From: Platanthera guangdongensis
Taxonomy: Eukaryota; Streptophyta; Magnoliopsida; Asparagales; Orchidaceae
Direction: 5' to 3'
DNA: 64,000 bases
NCBI GenBank assembly: GCA_039583875.1
Contig: CM077150.1
Span: 47,816,261 to 47,880,260, forward strand
The notes under the pieces are model-generated. The model was not told the DNA's origin, searched no databases, and saw nothing but the letters and a program-made list of their open reading frames with translations. Shown here one piece after another: positions 1-11,220 of the stretch. Position numbers and translations under genes: made by a program. Numbering within the stretch: the stretch's first letter is position 1; the number at the start of each line of letters is the position of its first letter.

Positions 1-711
1 TGAAGCTCCATCAATGGCGGAAGAAAGCTCTCTTCTTCCTCCTCCCACCTTTCTCTTCCAAACCCTAACTCTCACTTCACAAATGAGAAAATGAAGAGAA
101 ACAACTGTTTATCCCTACTTATGGAACTTGAATGAATTATCATGAGCCCTAGGATCAACTTCTAAGAGTAATCAGACAGCTAACAAGCCAAACGATGGAT
201 CTGCTTCCGTCTGCTATCGTCGAGCGCTAATGCTATTGCCGGGCGATAGCTTGCCGAGCCGCAAGTCAGAAATAATATCGCGCTAACACCAGCGATAAGG
301 CTAACGCCGCGCGGTAGCATATTTCTCGAGAACAATGTTTTCTCGAAAACTCAGCATTCAATGAACTTGGCCCTTCGTTCGACGTTCGATGAAATAGGGC
401 TATTGTCGGGCGATATCTACTATCGTCGGGCGATAATCCTCCAGCACTCGACAAACGGGACTTTCATTCGGCGTTCGATGAAATAGAGCTATCACCGAGC
501 GGTACCTAGCTAACGTCGTGCACTAGCATTCAATGCTGCCAATGCTTGGCCAATCAACGCTCCCAATGCTTGGCCAATTGACGCTCTCAGCGTCGGACCA
601 CTCAACGCACTCAGCGCCTGGCCACTCAATGCTATTCTACCGTTGAGAGATAACTACTACTGTCGGGAGATAGCTTCTAGAGACTCAAGTTCTGAAAACT
701 AGGTTGTTACA
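1..711 (-). mobile_element. Ty3/gypsy (chromovirus-type) LTR fragment
   Basis: On the minus strand this block starts with TGTAACA (plus-strand TGTTACA at 705-711), the usual start of Tekay/Del-type LTRs. It runs off the left window edge, so its full length is unknown. It is rich in short inverted words built on CGATAG/CTATCG (for example 212-250 and 395-440) and in words like GCGTTGAGTGG and GCGCTGAG (read on the minus strand, 540-640). A pyrimidine-rich stretch near position 1 resembles the one downstream of 30196, where a second LTR-like block of the same kind begins. It abuts coding sequence of a copia element at 712, so it probably inserted there or caused the truncation. The family assignment rests on the terminal motif and the shared words, not on coding sequence. 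Confidence 0.55.
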
Positions 712-3003
712 TTGTATCTATACCTCACAACAAAATGGCATGGCGGAACGCAAAAACCGTCACCTCCATGATGTTGCTCGCACTCTGATGACACATATGC
801 AGGTTCCTCGCTCCTATTGGGGCTATGTCATTGTTATCTCCTACTATCTCATCAATCACATTCCCACCAAAGTTCTCCACGGTCAAACCCCATTCTCCAT
901 TCTCTATCCAGGCAAGGACCCTTTTCCTTTCCCTTTGTGCATCTTTGGGTGCACGACATTTGTGCACGCTCCCTCCGCTACCCGTGACAAATGCTCCCCA
1001 CCACCAAATGTATCTTTCTGGGTTACTCTACCACTCAGAAAGGTTATTGTTATTTTGACCTTGATCTTCGCAAGCAGTTCGTCTCCGCGAACGTAACCTT
1101 CTTCGCAAATGCGTCATATTTCTCTCGCGACTCCTCTTTTCTTCCTAATGTTCCAACTTCTCCTACCTTCCCCTCTGTCCTGTCTACACCTACCGAGATT
1201 TTCCTCCTTCAGTGTGTCCACCATCTCCTCCTCTCTCTCCACCTACGCTGTCTTCCTCTTCTCTCTGGCCATATCTTTCTACTCCCGGGCCAGCTCTCTC
1301 TGCCACGGATCCACCAGATACTAAGGAACACGCCGACCTAGATCTTCCCATTACTCTTCGCAAAGGGGTGCAGACATTTACCCAGCACTTGCTTGCTGCT
1401 GTTGTTTCCTATGCTCGTCTTACTCCTTCTCGCAGGACTTTTACGTTGGCTATCTCTGCCACTGCCACTCCCCACACCTATCAGGAATCCCTTGCTGTTC
1501 CTTATTGGAAGGCAGACATGGATGAGGAAATTTCCACCCTCACTGAGCGGGGTACATGGACTAATGTTCCTCCTCCGTTGGGCACCAATGTTGTTGGTTG
1601 TCGCTGGGTCCTTTTTGTGAAGTTCACTTCGGACGGCGGTATGGATCGTCTCAAAGCACGCCTTGTCGCCAAAGTATTCACTCAGACTTATGCTGTTGAT
1701 TATTTTGACACCTTCTCTCCAGTTGCTCGTCTCAGCACTATTCGGGAACTCCTCTCTGCGGATGTCAACAGGGATTGGCCCATTTCCCAACTAGATGTCA
1801 AGAATGTCTTTATCTATGATGATCTTTAGGAGGATGTCTACATGGAGCAACCTCCTGGGTATATTGCTCTGGGGTAGACACATGTATGCAGGATAAAGAA
1901 GGCCATCTATGGCCTAAAGCAATGCCCACATGCTTGGTTTGACAAGTTTTTGTGGCATTGTGGCGACCGTGGGCTTTATAAGAAGTTCTGTCGATCACAC
2001 ATTGTTCATTCGTAAAACCTCCCTGTGTTTTGTGGTTCTTGCTGTATATATGGACGATATTCTTCTCACTGGAGATCACCAAGCTGGGGTAGCCTTGACA
2101 AAGAAACATCTCCATCAATACCTGGTCACGAAGCATATGGGCTCCCTAAAATACTTTTTGGGGATAGAAATCTCTCAAAAGCCCAACTCCTTGGTCCTCT
2201 CCCAACATAAGTATGCTCTTGATTTTCTAAAAGTGACAAGGTTGACTGGGTTTAAACCTGCCCGATGCCCTATGGCTACTAAAGAAGATAAAACCTGGAC
2301 AGATGACTCGCCTCCTCTATCAGATGTTATGAGGTACAAGCGTCTGGTTGGCGAACTCATTTATCTCATGATAACCAAACCCAACATCTCCTATACTGTA
2401 GGCAAGGTCAGCCAGTTCATGCAAGCTCCTAGGGAGTGCCATCTACAGTCTGCCCTTAGGATTTTGGAATATATTAAAGTGGCGTCAGGTAAAGGACTAC
2501 AGTTTTAGAAGAATGGTCATTTAAAGGTTGAAGCGTACTTGGATTCTAGCTATACTGATGACAAAGGAGATATCAAGTCCACATCAGGCTTTTGCACATT
2601 TGTGGGGGAAAACCTTGTGAGATGGAAGAGCAAGAAACAGTCTGTCGTCTCCAGGTCTAGTACAAAAGCAAAATATCAAAGTATGGCATCGACCACATGT
2701 GAATTGAAGTGGTTACGAGCTCTTATGCTTGACTTAGGAGAGGTCTACAACCATCATCTACCTATGTTCTGTGACAACAAGGCCGCTATATATATCTCCA
2801 AAAATCTGGTCTTCCATGAGAGAACAAAGCACATTGAAGTAGACTGCCATTTTATTCGGGAAGAGATTGTGAAGAAACAAATATGTACTCCATTCATTAC
2901 CTCTGACAATGAGTTAGCAGATATCTTCACAAAGCCTGTTTCTGTTTCCTTCTTTCACATTTGCGACAAGCTGGACATGATTGATATTTATGCTCCAGCT
3001 TGA
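712..3003 (+). pseudogene. Ty1/copia polyprotein remnant (integrase C-half, RT, RNase H)
   Basis: This is a decayed copia pol in several frames. The integrase end is recognisable by QQNGMAERKNRH (about 727-765) followed by an FLGYS-type segment (about 1000-1030). Reverse transcriptase runs from about 1490 to 2500 and keeps the YMDD catalytic motif near 2046. RNase H covers 2539-3003, with D..Y.DDKGD.KS at its start and FCDN, RTKHIEVD and ADIFTKP near its end. gag, protease and the N-terminal integrase are missing because the element begins abruptly at the LTR fragment ending at 711. At least two internal stops (about 1827 and 1875) and several frameshifts make it non-functional. It belongs with the LTR at 3011-3434. 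Confidence 0.9.
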
Positions 3004-3010
3004 GGGGGAG
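3003..3010 (+). promoter_or_regulatory. Polypurine tract of the copia element
   Basis: AGGGGGAG lies immediately upstream of the TGTTG that opens the 3' LTR. This is the expected primer site for plus-strand DNA synthesis. Confidence 0.8.
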
Positions 3011-3434
3011 TGTTGCTGTATGGTGACCGGGTAGTCCAACGATCTGACCCTGGTAGCTTGAAGACCACACAGTTTGGCGGTTTCTCTCCAGCGGTTTGAT
3101 AGCCGAGGTGTTGCTGGTTAGAGACTGGGCAGTTTGGCGGTTTGACACAAGCGACCTGAAGACCGGGCGGTCTAGCGGTCTCCCCTAGCGACTTGTCTCT
3201 TCTTATTATTGTTGTAAGGCGGTTAGCCTATTCGTCTAACCACGCGGCTTGTGCGGTCTGTTTTCGTATAGCCGCTTGTACCTGTAATTATTTGTCCCAC
3301 ATTGCTTATTTGTAATCTCTCCCCTTTCCTCGATTTTATAAAAAGGAGGCTATACTTTGTAATACTAATTTTTTTGGATAATAAAAATTCTGTTATTCCA
3401 AATTTCAGTCTATTCTTTCTTGTTGGCACAACAT
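3011..3434 (+). mobile_element. Copia 3' LTR
   Basis: The LTR opens with TGTTG and closes with CAACA, a perfect 5-bp terminal inverted repeat. It contains a TATA-like TTTATAAAAAGG near 3336 and an AATAAAA signal near 3380. At about 424 bp it is a normal size for copia. The sequence that follows at 3435 aligns with the inside of the chromovirus LTR at about 19091, so this copia sits near the start of that gypsy 5' LTR. The copia's own 5' half is missing, so no target-site duplication can be checked. Confidence 0.85.
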
Positions 3435-6400
3435 AAATTAGGTTAAGACATATGGTGAGTGTGATGAGTTATGCTAGGTAGTGACTTTAGGACCCAATGA
3501 GTTAGGGTGAACTCACATGGGATCCTTTATAGTGTATAAGTCAACTTAGGTCAATGTAGCCAAAATTGAACTCACAAGTATAAATTGACCTCATCACTAT
3601 GTCCCTAACCCTAAAGGAAACCCTAGTGACTCAAAAGCCCTATCATAGGGTCACTAAATTGACCAAAGTGCCCTTTAGGTCAACATATGTCAACTTAACT
3701 CTAATTGGCTCAAATAAGCACCACATGATTAAATTGACTCCACCACTATATTTCAAGCCCTAATAGGAGTGCATTGGACTGAAAAGCCCCATCATGGGGT
3801 CATCAATTGGTCACATTTGACAAAAGTCAAACTTTCCACAATTTTGGTCAAAATCAAATCTGTTGGCTAAATTAGCCTAATTAGGGCATTACCATGTCTC
3901 AATCAACATTGGGTGGTGTCAAGGGACTCAAGACACACACATGAGACCAAACCATACACCAGTTGACCAAGTCAAACTACCAAGTCAACCATGGTCAATA
4001 TAAGGCCTAAAGAGGAAAATGAGAGCCCAAGTGAATTCCCAGTGGCTAAGGCCTCAATCTAAGCCCACCAGCAGCCCATTAGGCTAATTACAACTCATAC
4101 CCCCTGGAATTTGAAGGGGGACATACATAGAGGCAAGGATGGAAATTTCCCCTAAATTGGAGAGAGAAAGAGGAATTTGAGGAGAACTTGCCACTTGGCC
4201 CTCCTCCTCTCTTCCCAAGCTCAGGTTTGAGCTTCCCAAACCATTTCCAGCAGAAATACAGGGATGGTGGACACATGACAGCAAAGAGGAGCATCCTATG
4301 CTCGTGGTCGACCATCCCTTTAATGACATCTCATTATACAGACCTCTCCACCCAATTCTGATCCATTCATTAGCTTCAGTGAGCCCAAAGGTGTCGAGCC
4401 AAGCCATAACAGTGAATGAATTGCCTCAGGAGTAGTGGGTGGAGCAAGCTCATCAGAGAAGACAATAACCATGGCTCACGGTCACAACACCCGCCGCCAA
4501 GCCCATCTCCAGGTCCGTTTCTCTTCCCCTCCCTCTGTGATAGCTATCTAGGCCATCTAAGAGAGATATCAAGCTCAATTGAGCCTGATTCCATAAGAGC
4601 ATTGTGGGATTTTTTCGAGCTTTACTTCTTGCTCGGGCTCGCCGGAGGAGCCACCTCCGCCAACCATGTCATCGACAATCGACAGCCACCACCTCAACGG
4701 AGATGGTGGTGATAGTGGCCGACAATGGCGGTGGCCCAATGGCCCGAAAAAGCCACTGAAAAACACCCAGGTCGGGCTCATCACAGCCATTGGTTGGCTG
4801 GGGAAGATGACCCGGGACCGTTTGATTTGATCATGATCAAATAATTTCAAACTACAGTATTGATTATTTTTGTCACATTATTTGTGGTGTAAAGATTTAA
4901 TTATTAAGGGTACCTAAAGATAGAATCATGAAATGTGACCAACATGAAAAAGATATCTCTAAGAGTCTACTTTAATTATAAATTAAAATCAGCTCATTTG
5001 GAGCCCCGTAGTTCCTTGTAGCGCTGTTTTACTGAGGTGTGTCCTTAGGAAGGGACAAACACTAAAATGAGTATACATGACAGAGGACATGTTGAATGGG
5101 CCTAATATTTTGGCCATAGCATTATATACCCTAAAACCCACCCTGTCCAAAAATGAGAATTTTTGGACAACATTTTTCTAAAATTTTAGGAGAAATGTGA
5201 TTTTTCATATAGTAATTAAATAGGTTGTCAAATCAACTCAAAATGTCCCAAATATTGGGTGACACACTGATTAGGCTATGAGAAGACAGTGAAAAAATTT
5301 TGAGCCCATTTGGACCTATGCATGTTTGTGTATTCTACATGCATGACATAGGGCATGTATATAATTAAGAGTGTCTTGATCCAAAAGAGTGTGTTTGTGA
5401 AATTTTGCACAAAGAACATGGTGCATGTTGATAAAATTTTGGTCATGCACCTAAAATGAGGAAAGGAACCATCCTTAGAAAAATTGGGATTTTTGGGGTC
5501 AAAAATCCTAGGAAATTAATTATAATTCTTTTTGTAATAAAAATGTATTAGTAAAATAAATATGACTTAATGAATTATTAAAAATCCATTCTTCTATCAC
5601 ATGGTTGAAATATATATTTTATGCATCTGAGAATTTTGGTAGAATTTTTGGAAGTCATATGTATGAGAATTTTCCATTATTTAATTTGTCATACTTTTGT
5701 ATTCAGGAAATATATATGGTTAACATTATCAAGAAAATTATGAAATTTGGGCTATGCTGTTTTCGGGTCCTTTGAAAGCCATAATAATTTTCTCATAATT
5801 TGTGGATGAGCTATTTTAGTACTTAATGTGCAATGTTACATATTTACTCTTTTTTAATAAATAAAAATTAAGGGTATAGATTTTCTGGAAAACTATGCAA
5901 TTCAGTAAATCATGTTATTTTATCATTTATTATCACTGAAAATTTTTTTAGAGCATTTGGAGTTATGTAAATGGTACTTCCTTTGATAATTAATGCAAGT
6001 CAAGAAGTTAATAAAATTTATTGATGGTCAAAGTAAATTGTAATATTATGAAATTCTGATAATTTCTTGTTTTAGTCATGAGGAACCCATGGTATGAATT
6101 TTAACTCAATTGGGCATGATATAGTGAAGATTGCATTTTCTTAGAGAATAAAACTAGTTCAATTTCATTATGGTCTGCAAATAGTAGAAAATAGATGTAT
6201 TGATTAGATCAGTAATATCACTTAGAATTATGAAAACTCTTCAGAAGAGTATTATAACCATAGTGCATTAGTGGTGTAGGTTTGGAGGCATATAATTTAG
6301 TATATAAGATTGGACTACACACAGTATATCAGAGGTCTTAAGGGTGAATACCATTCAAGAGAATGTGTTGTTTAAGGGTATATCATGGAAGGTGATTATA

Positions 6401-8203
6401 TGATTTAATATTAATTAATTTAGTAAGGAGTGACGTGTGCTTGTAAACATGAATACTAAGAGAAGTGTTAGTTTCAGAGTCTGACGAAAGATCGTCACTT
6501 CCTTATAAGTACCATAAGACATTAAGTTTGCTTAAGAGTAACAATGAGAGTGGGTTACTAGTAATGGGTAGTCATTAATAAAAATAATTGTCATGGAAAG
6601 GGAGATTTAGGCTTCATCCCATCGTATTCCCTAGTACCGCTGCGAGCCCTTCACCGGGTAGTCCTCGAGAAGTCCAAGATTAACCCTAAGCCACTATGTA
6701 TAACTAAAAGTTAGAAAGGAGTAGTCTAATAGGTTGAAGGAACAATGTAGAGATCTCACCCGTGTACGGGTTGGAGTGATACATGGCATGTTAATCATGC
6801 TAGCTGAAGGCTCGGGAAATTTTGACATCAGGATGAGTTGTCCTACGAGCTGGAGGCTCAGGTTGAGACAACTTGCATGTGCATAGAAACAAATTTGTGG
6901 CGCTTCTTCAGTACTGGGTAAGTCGTCACACCGATGGGAGTATGTTTACTCTAGCGAGGTGTGAGGGTTTGAGGGGCCAGTAGGTTATTTATACTGTGGT
7001 CTGGATGACAATCCCCAAAAATGCACACTCGACCATTAAGACTGGTGGGATGTCCAACAATTAGTACGCATGGACTCTCGAGTGCACCTGAGATGTGCAC
7101 AGAGGCGTACGAAGGGTCTAGGCCTAGTAGTGTGAATACCCGCCAAGGAAGTGGATGTGCCCGCTCCACTGGTGTCTTATGTAGCTACAACGGTGGTACC
7201 AGAGAGTTTAGATGACTCCAAAAATGAGGAACTAAAGGTCTGTGATCACAGAGTCATGTGAATGAGTTACAATAATATGAATCATAGCATGCATAACATA
7301 TCATAACATACATATTTATAGGTCATTATAATGCAGACCTTTATCATATAAATTAGTATGAGCTTTTTTTATATGATAAGTTACAATTCTAGAAATCTTA
7401 ACTTATAAGTTTATATGAGCATTCATATAAGTCAAGGTACTCTTGTAATGGTAGTATAGTAGTAGTTGTTTACTTTACTTGCGCCACACTTATTTACTTT
7501 ACAACTTCTATTGTACACTATTTCTACCATTTTATTGTTCATTACCACTTGTTAACATACTAATTTTGCTAGCATAAATTCATGAATAATGTTAGATTTT
7601 ACTTATGCTAGTATAGTTCCCTTGTCACTTGCATATTTGTTGATACTGCCCTTGTTGTCCTCCGCTTTCATCCTCGCGTATGGTGCCTAGGAGTTGTGGG
7701 GGTGAGACAAGGGCAAAATGACTTAGTATTTATGACTAACATCCGATTGTGACCGTAGAAGCTCGAGGAATTGGATCGCCAACACGACCAACAAGACGAG
7801 GCGGCGGTACCTGTGGAGCAGATACCGCGCATTCCTATTACTACTTAGCGACATGTGATGATGATGAGTGTTTTGTTTTATCTTCCACTTAGAGATGTTG
7901 TGAGAGAGGGATTGTACTTTCATTTTGGCATGTACTGGGCATAAGCCCTTACTCTCCTTTTTGTACTCATTGTGGACTATGTTTTCATATATATGTTGAT
8001 GATTCGATGTGACTTGTGGACCCGTGGTTACTCTTTTATTTCTTTTCTCAAATTAGTCTAATGGTTGAAATGATCGTGCTAGCCGACAGGGTTGGCGTCA
8101 TGCGGTGGTGACTAACCCATGAGTTGGTATCACCGTAAGACGGCGGTTCTGGGCATAATACCCAGGTAACTCCCTGGTAGGGGGGGGGGGGTGGGTCTTA
8201 AAA
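3435..8203 (+). mobile_element. Giant 5' LTR of a Tekay/Del-type chromovirus
   Basis: This roughly 4.8-kb non-coding block aligns by eye along its length with 19091 to about 29631, the 3' LTR of the same element. Matching landmarks are the direct-repeat text near 3480 and 19140, the GGTGGTGG region near 4690 and 20700, the GCGAGCC...TCACCGGGTAG text near 6640 and 28080, and the GCGGTGG...TAACTC text near 8100 and 29535. The first 30-odd bases are missing, cut by the copia LTR. Small open frames on either strand are not conserved between the two LTRs, so I read them as noise. A G-run of about 12 (8179-8191) lies just before the end. A TTGGTATC primer-site-like string follows at about 8205. Confidence 0.85.
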
Positions 8204-8476
8204 ATTGGTATCATCATACAAACAATCATATGAGAAAGAAGTCCACAACACTGGGTCACCCTGCTCGAGCATTAGTCTACAGACAAACTATACAGTGGAA
8301 GCTATGGTGTGCCCATGTATAAAAGTCGCAGAAAATAGTCCATTTAAGCAATGAGTTAGGCAAATCCTAATATAAACCTTACCTTTTGTGTAACCCCACA
8401 GATCATCGACCCACAGAATATTATCCCTCTCCCTTCGACTGCCACTCCTTTTCAGCAGATAGAGTTAGGGCAGACT

Positions 8477-9220
8477 TTGACGACCATCCTTGAGGCCTTC
8501 AAAGCTCTGCAGGTCCCAGCCTCACAGTCAAACTTGAGATCAAATTGGTTGAATGCTTTTAGGAGTTTTTATCCTCCGATGTACCATGGGATGGACAATG
8601 CGGTGAAGACGGAGGAATGGCTTGAGACCTTACATGAAATTCTTACAGGCATTAGTTGCCCAGTCACCAAGGCAGTTTCTTTGGTGACTTCTACATTGGA
8701 TGCTCATGCGAAGAGGTAGTGGAAGTCCTTGATGGATTCTATGTATGCAGATAAAGATCTTTTAGATATTTCATGTGAGGAGTTCATTGAAGTTTTCCAG
8801 GAGCATTTTGTGTCCACTAATGACAGGAGGAGAGGTTTTTGAACCTCCGATAGGGGAGTAGGTCTGTGAAAGAGTATTAGAGGGAGTTCTCCCATTTGCC
8901 CAGATTTGTAGGGATACACGACTTGGATGATAAGATATATGCGAAGAAGTCTATCAGGAACTCTAGGATCCAGTGAGGCAGACATTACTATTCATATCCC
9001 ATGGCAAGTCGACCCAAATCATAGAGATGGCGAAGAAATTAGAGGCGGATTAGCTGATGGTGTAGAGTAGAGGGAACAGACTGATAGATGGGCCACCCTT
9101 TAGGGAGAGCAGCAGGGGCCCACAATGGGGTAGAGTTATGATCAATAAAAAAGGTAGAGGACATTGTCATCCTAACTTTAGGCTGGAGCATAGGTCTCCT
9201 GTAGTGTGGGATCCTCCACC
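8477..9220 (+). pseudogene. Chromovirus gag remnant (5' part)
   Basis: The frame shows the FRSFYPPMYHGMDN...EEWL pattern typical of Tekay/Del gag (about 8547-8625) and EEFIEVFQEHF further on. It has in-frame stops (first at about 8717) and frameshifts, and is interrupted at 9221-10887 by a SIRE solo LTR with its target duplication. The 273 bases between the primer-site-like string and this frame look like an ordinary leader, with no other feature seen. The remainder of gag continues after 10887. Confidence 0.75.
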
Positions 9221-9225
9221 ATTAC

Positions 9226-10882
9226 TGTTGGATCCCTAGTTGATTTGGGCTAGGTTCACTGACTTAGGGTGTGACCCATCATGTATATCCAGGGTCAAGT
9301 TGTGTCCTAGAGTCTAGGTCAAGTCCTTAGGTTCAACTCCAGGTGGACCAGCTTTCAACAAGACCATCAGAGACTCCAGACTTAGAAGTTTTCAAGACTA
9401 AGTTAAGTGAGCTCGACGAAAGGAGTTCTGCGCTCGACGATCGTGAGACAATTCTTAGTGCTGAGCTCGACGATCTTAGTTCTCTGTTCGACGAAGACTG
9501 AGTTTCTACATCAAGCGAAAGTCAGGAGAACTTCAGAATTTTTCTAAGTCCAGCTTCAAGCTTTGGTCGACGAATTAGATTCTGAGCTCGACGAACTTGG
9601 ACCTCAAGTCACAGCTTCTCAGGTCGACGAAGTCAGCTTCTCAGCTCGACGAATGAAGATTGTTTGTTCAACGAATGAAGATTGTCTGGTCGACGAACTC
9701 TCTCAAGCTCAGCTCGACGAACTCAAGCTCAGCTCGACGAACTCTCTCAAGCTCAGCTCGACGGACTCAAGCTCAGCTCGACGAACTCAATCTCAACTCG
9801 ACGAATTGTGTTCTCCGTTAGACGATTCCAGACTAGGTTTTCTTCAAGTTTCCCGTCCCGTTTCTTGGCGATGAATCCAGAGTTATTAATGCCAGATCTT
9901 CTCGGAATGTTACCGTTGGAACGCGCATTGACTATGGATTATTACATGCCATTTTCCATGGGACAGTTAGGGACATTATTGATTGCCGCTTCTTTCCAAG
10001 GCCGACTGCAATTACTGCTCGACATTCAAATTTTTGAATGTTCCTCAGTCAGAAAGAGATAGATACACAGAAAGAAAAGGATCAAGCAGTAACAAAGTAA
10101 TTATTACAGTACAACAAGCAATACAGACAATCAGACAGACACACTCAGATTGTACAGAACAATCATACTGAAATCAAAAGTTCTACTGCAATCAGCCTGA
10201 CCAGAGAACATTTTCAAGAAGAAGAAGAAGAACAACCAATCACTATCAAGAGTCTTTTTCCTTCTAACTCTACATGACTACTTCAAAGGACAACAAATTT
10301 CAATCTGTCAAAGGAGTTCCTGAAACAATTCTGGTCCAGGCATTCTAGGTCTTTGAAGACCTATCACCCTGAAGCAGTGCTCCAGCATTCCTGACTAATT
10401 CAAGATCTTAGGGGGAGCAAGATCTGCTGCAATCAATCCACAAGTCTTCTCAGCTGTTTTGAGAAAGAGAAGACACCATCTCTTTACTTCCAATTCCTGT
10501 ACAGGGTTTTAATTCCCTTCAAAATTATTCTGGTTGCAAGTATCCTTCCAAAAGACTTGAGGTTTTGGTTTTTGAGCACCTGAACAAAAGCTCATTGGTG
10601 TCAGGCACCTGATCAAAAACCTGAGTGGATTCCTACCAGGGTGGTAGAAAAGTGGATCTACCCAGGTTGGGGAACCACTATAAAAATTCTTGTGTCGTCT
10701 GGTTGCCCTTCTTTGTGATTTGGCTGTGTTGTTCTGTGATTATTTAGGTTGCTGTGTTTACTTATTTTATGTGCTGATTTGTTCACCTAGGCTTACAACA
10801 AAAGTTGTAAAAAGTTTGTAGTGATCACAATACTCTATTCACCCCCCCCTCTAGAGTATTTCAGATCTAACCTGCACTTTCA
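9226..10882 (+). mobile_element. SIRE-type solo LTR in the chromovirus gag
   Basis: The block opens TGTTGGATCCC and closes TTTCA. It is flanked by a perfect 5-bp target duplication, ATTAC (9221-9225 and 10883-10887). No internal element sequence is present, so it is a solo LTR left by LTR-LTR recombination. It shares with the SIRE C LTR (56491-58026) the 'polypurine GGGGGAGC' patch, the GTGGATTCCTACC...GGGGAACCACTATA stretch near its 3' end, and the C-rich TATTCACCCCCC before the terminus. A tandem array of a GCTCGACGA-type word fills 9411-9828. Length is about 1.66 kb. Confidence 0.92.
9411..9828. repeat. Palindromic-word array (AGCTCGACGA type) in the solo LTR
   Basis: A dozen or more copies of AGCTCGACGA and close variants occur at irregular spacing. 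They tighten to an 18-27-bp rhythm near 9700-9800, where CTCAAGCTCAGCTCGACGAA recurs. The TCGA core is shared with the arrays of every other SIRE-type LTR in this window. Confidence 0.85.
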
Positions 10883-10887
10883 ATTAC

Positions 10888-11110
10888 AAATCCAGAGACC
10901 GATAAGGAAGCATGATAAGGGTCACCACCAGGTGATATGCTATGGGTGCACCAGCCGGGGCACAATAGAGCTGACAACCCCTAGTAGTTCTGTCAACCTC
11001 TAGTAGCCCTTCTAGAATAATAGGGTCGAGGATGAGGTTGGGGCCAAGGAACTCATGGTAGAGGACGAAGGTCAGAGCAGATGCACATATTGGATATTGC
11101 TGAGCCGAAA
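10888..11110 (+). pseudogene. Chromovirus gag remnant (nucleocapsid end)
   Basis: The chromovirus resumes right after the ATTAC duplication. It contains a degenerate CYGC..RG zinc-knuckle-like stretch at about 10940-10965, where the expected His and last Cys are no longer recognisable. About 110 bases of low-information sequence follow before the protease. Confidence 0.5.
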
Positions 11111-11220
11111 AATCCCGAGGAGGTCATCATAAGTAATTAAGATTATTACAATTTTAAATTCATTTATAGTGCCTTGCAACCTCTAGTAGAATAACAACAT
11201 AACATAACTAAATAAAACCC

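Noticed and set aside
4084..4850. Small proteins in the chromovirus 5' LTR
   Set aside because: The frames are not preserved in the aligned 3' LTR (20076-20800), so they are chance frames in LTR sequence.
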